Made by a program: the position numbers and the translations under genes
Assembly: GCA_001771975.1 (NCBI GenBank)
Contig: MERE01000083.1
Location: 1-6,055 of the forward strand
DNA length: 6,055 nt
Direction: 5' to 3'
From: Betaproteobacteria bacterium RIFCSPLOWO2_02_FULL_68_150
GTDB taxonomy: Bacteria; Pseudomonadota; Gammaproteobacteria; Burkholderiales; SG8-39
The notes under the pieces: generated by a model
Databases searched by the model: none
Told to the model about the DNA's origin: nothing
What the model saw: the letters and a program-made list of their open reading frames with translations, nothing else
Part shown: positions 5,491-6,055 of the stretch, piece after piece
How the letters are laid out: each line of letters begins with the position of its first letter
Numbering within the stretch: the stretch's first letter is position 1

Positions 5491-5753
5491 ACCCCGGTTC
5501 GTTGGCGGTCTCAAGCGTTGGCGGCGCCTGGAATTCGCGCCTCGAATGCCACGCGTAAACGTTACCTGCCGATCGAGGTCGCGAAGTATCAAGACCTTCG
5601 TATCGACCCGCATCGACCAACTGCCAAGTGCATTTCACGGCGAAGCAGAGGATCGTGCGCGGACTCGGGGCCTGGTTCCGCGGCGAGGTCCGGCGAGGCC
5701 GCAGGTTTGCTCCGCACGGTGACTTCCGGCGCAGGGTCCTTTCAATCATCGAC
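5491..5753. other. about 260 bp without a recognisable gene
   Basis: This stretch lies between the YdjM-like remnant and the secretin start. No tRNA, rRNA, terminator or convincing promoter is seen. It contains a 9-bp direct repeat CGTTGGCGG (5500-5508 and 5516-5524). One plus-strand frame, open from the TAA at 5556 and continuous with the secretin gene, encodes a basic peptide containing IVRGLGAWFRGEVRRG (5652-5699). It has possible GTG starts at 5628 and 5655, so the secretin gene could be annotated longer. I do not recognise this peptide. It may be remnant coding DNA from the same rearrangement that truncated the neighbouring gene. Confidence 0.4.
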
Positions 5754-6055
5754 ATGCATGAAACGTCGCAGCGATGGGTTTTTGACCGGGCTGGGGCCTG
5801 TGCCGCCGCGGCAGGCGCCGCCCTGCTTTTCGTGCTCGGCGCGTGCAGTCCGGTTCCGCTGAAGCCGGCGGATTCCCACCTTGCCGCCGAACCGGCTCGC
5901 AGCGAGGGTCCGATCCCCGAACCGGTGCAGGCCGTACCGATGCTGCCGCCGCCAAGACCGGCGTCTCGTCCCGAAACCTACAGCGTCGTGGTGCACAACG
6001 TCGGCGTGCAGGACCTGCTGTTCGCGCTCGCCCGCGATGCCCGGTTCAATGTCGA
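5754..6055 (+). CDS. mshL: MSHA-type pilus secretin MshL-like lipoprotein, 5' part (continues beyond the right edge)
   Basis: One hundred complete codons are present. The N-terminus holds a basic-to-hydrophobic stretch and a lipobox L28-G-A-C31, so the protein is likely a lipoprotein signal-peptidase substrate attached to the outer membrane through C31. A Pro-rich spacer (about 33-73) follows, then RPETYSVVVHNVGVQDLLFAL (72-92) and ARDARFNVD, which matches the first periplasmic short secretin/TonB domain of MshL-type pilus secretins (family form YSVVVnnVpVqeLLFALARDaklNvD). Such secretins form the outer-membrane pore of MSHA-type IV pili or related systems; the pore domain lies outside the window. 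The start is uncertain. The ATG at 5754 lacks a Shine-Dalgarno, the frame is open upstream to 5559, and an ATG at 5758 lies in another frame. MshL is favoured over PilQ because of the lipobox and this motif. Confidence 0.68.
   Translation, partial: MHETSQRWVFDRAGACAAAAGAALLFVLGACSPVPLKPADSHLAAEPARSEGPIPEPVQAVPMLPPPRPASRPETYSVVVHNVGVQDLLFALARDARFNV

Noticed and set aside
5500..5524. 9-bp direct repeat CGTTGGCGG as a mobile element or deletion footprint
   Set aside because: It is short and GC-rich, with two copies only 16 bases apart; no target-site duplication or terminal repeats were seen.
5758..5862. Alternative frame from the ATG at 5758 (MKRRSDGFLTGLG) as the secretin start
   Set aside because: It looks like a signal peptide start but leaves the lipobox frame and ends at 5862. 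It would need a one-base indel near 5790, which cannot be shown here.

Overview
The window is GC-rich (clearly above 60% by eye) with strong G/C preference at third codon positions. It carries a gene set typical of Betaproteobacteria: a MidA-type methyltransferase divergent from pteridine reductase, then TtcA and a DUF3750 protein, and at the right edge the start of an MSHA-type pilus secretin. The betaproteobacterial assignment is inferred from protein resemblance and gene company; no rRNA or other direct marker is present.

Left part (1-1416, minus strand): a two-gene unit. The MidA/NDUFAF7-like methyltransferase (274-1416) is read first. Its stop codon directly abuts the start codon of a secreted c-type cytochrome (1-273), which runs off the left edge. 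A 44-bp divergent gap (1417-1460) separates this unit from the plus-strand genes.

Middle (1461-3796, plus strand): a compact operon of pteridine reductase, ttcA (tRNA 2-thiocytidine synthetase) and a membrane-anchored DUF3750 protein. The first junction is a 1-base TGATG overlap and the second has no spacing (TAG then GTG), so translational coupling is likely. It is followed by a 111-bp AT-richer intergenic stretch that holds a symmetric hairpin, a 10-bp palindrome, two overlapping dyads and a good sigma70-like promoter.

Right part (3908-6055, plus strand): the most unusual gene is a 500-residue open frame with a small Cro/YdaS-like helix-turn-helix domain joined in frame to a complete class V alanine/serine-glyoxylate-type aminotransferase. 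A strong Shine-Dalgarno sequence and ATG lie exactly at the domain junction, so the locus may make a fused regulator-enzyme, a free enzyme, or both. Next come about 20 codons that look like the N-terminus of a YdjM-type (PF04307) membrane hydrolase and then lose all resemblance, which suggests a gene remnant. After about 260 bp without a recognisable gene, a lipoprotein secretin resembling MshL begins and continues beyond the right edge.

The most interesting system here is the fused HTH-aminotransferase with its dyad-rich, possibly autoregulated and possibly leaderless promoter. It parallels the MocR/GabR design (DNA-binding domain plus PLP enzyme fold) but uses unrelated modules.
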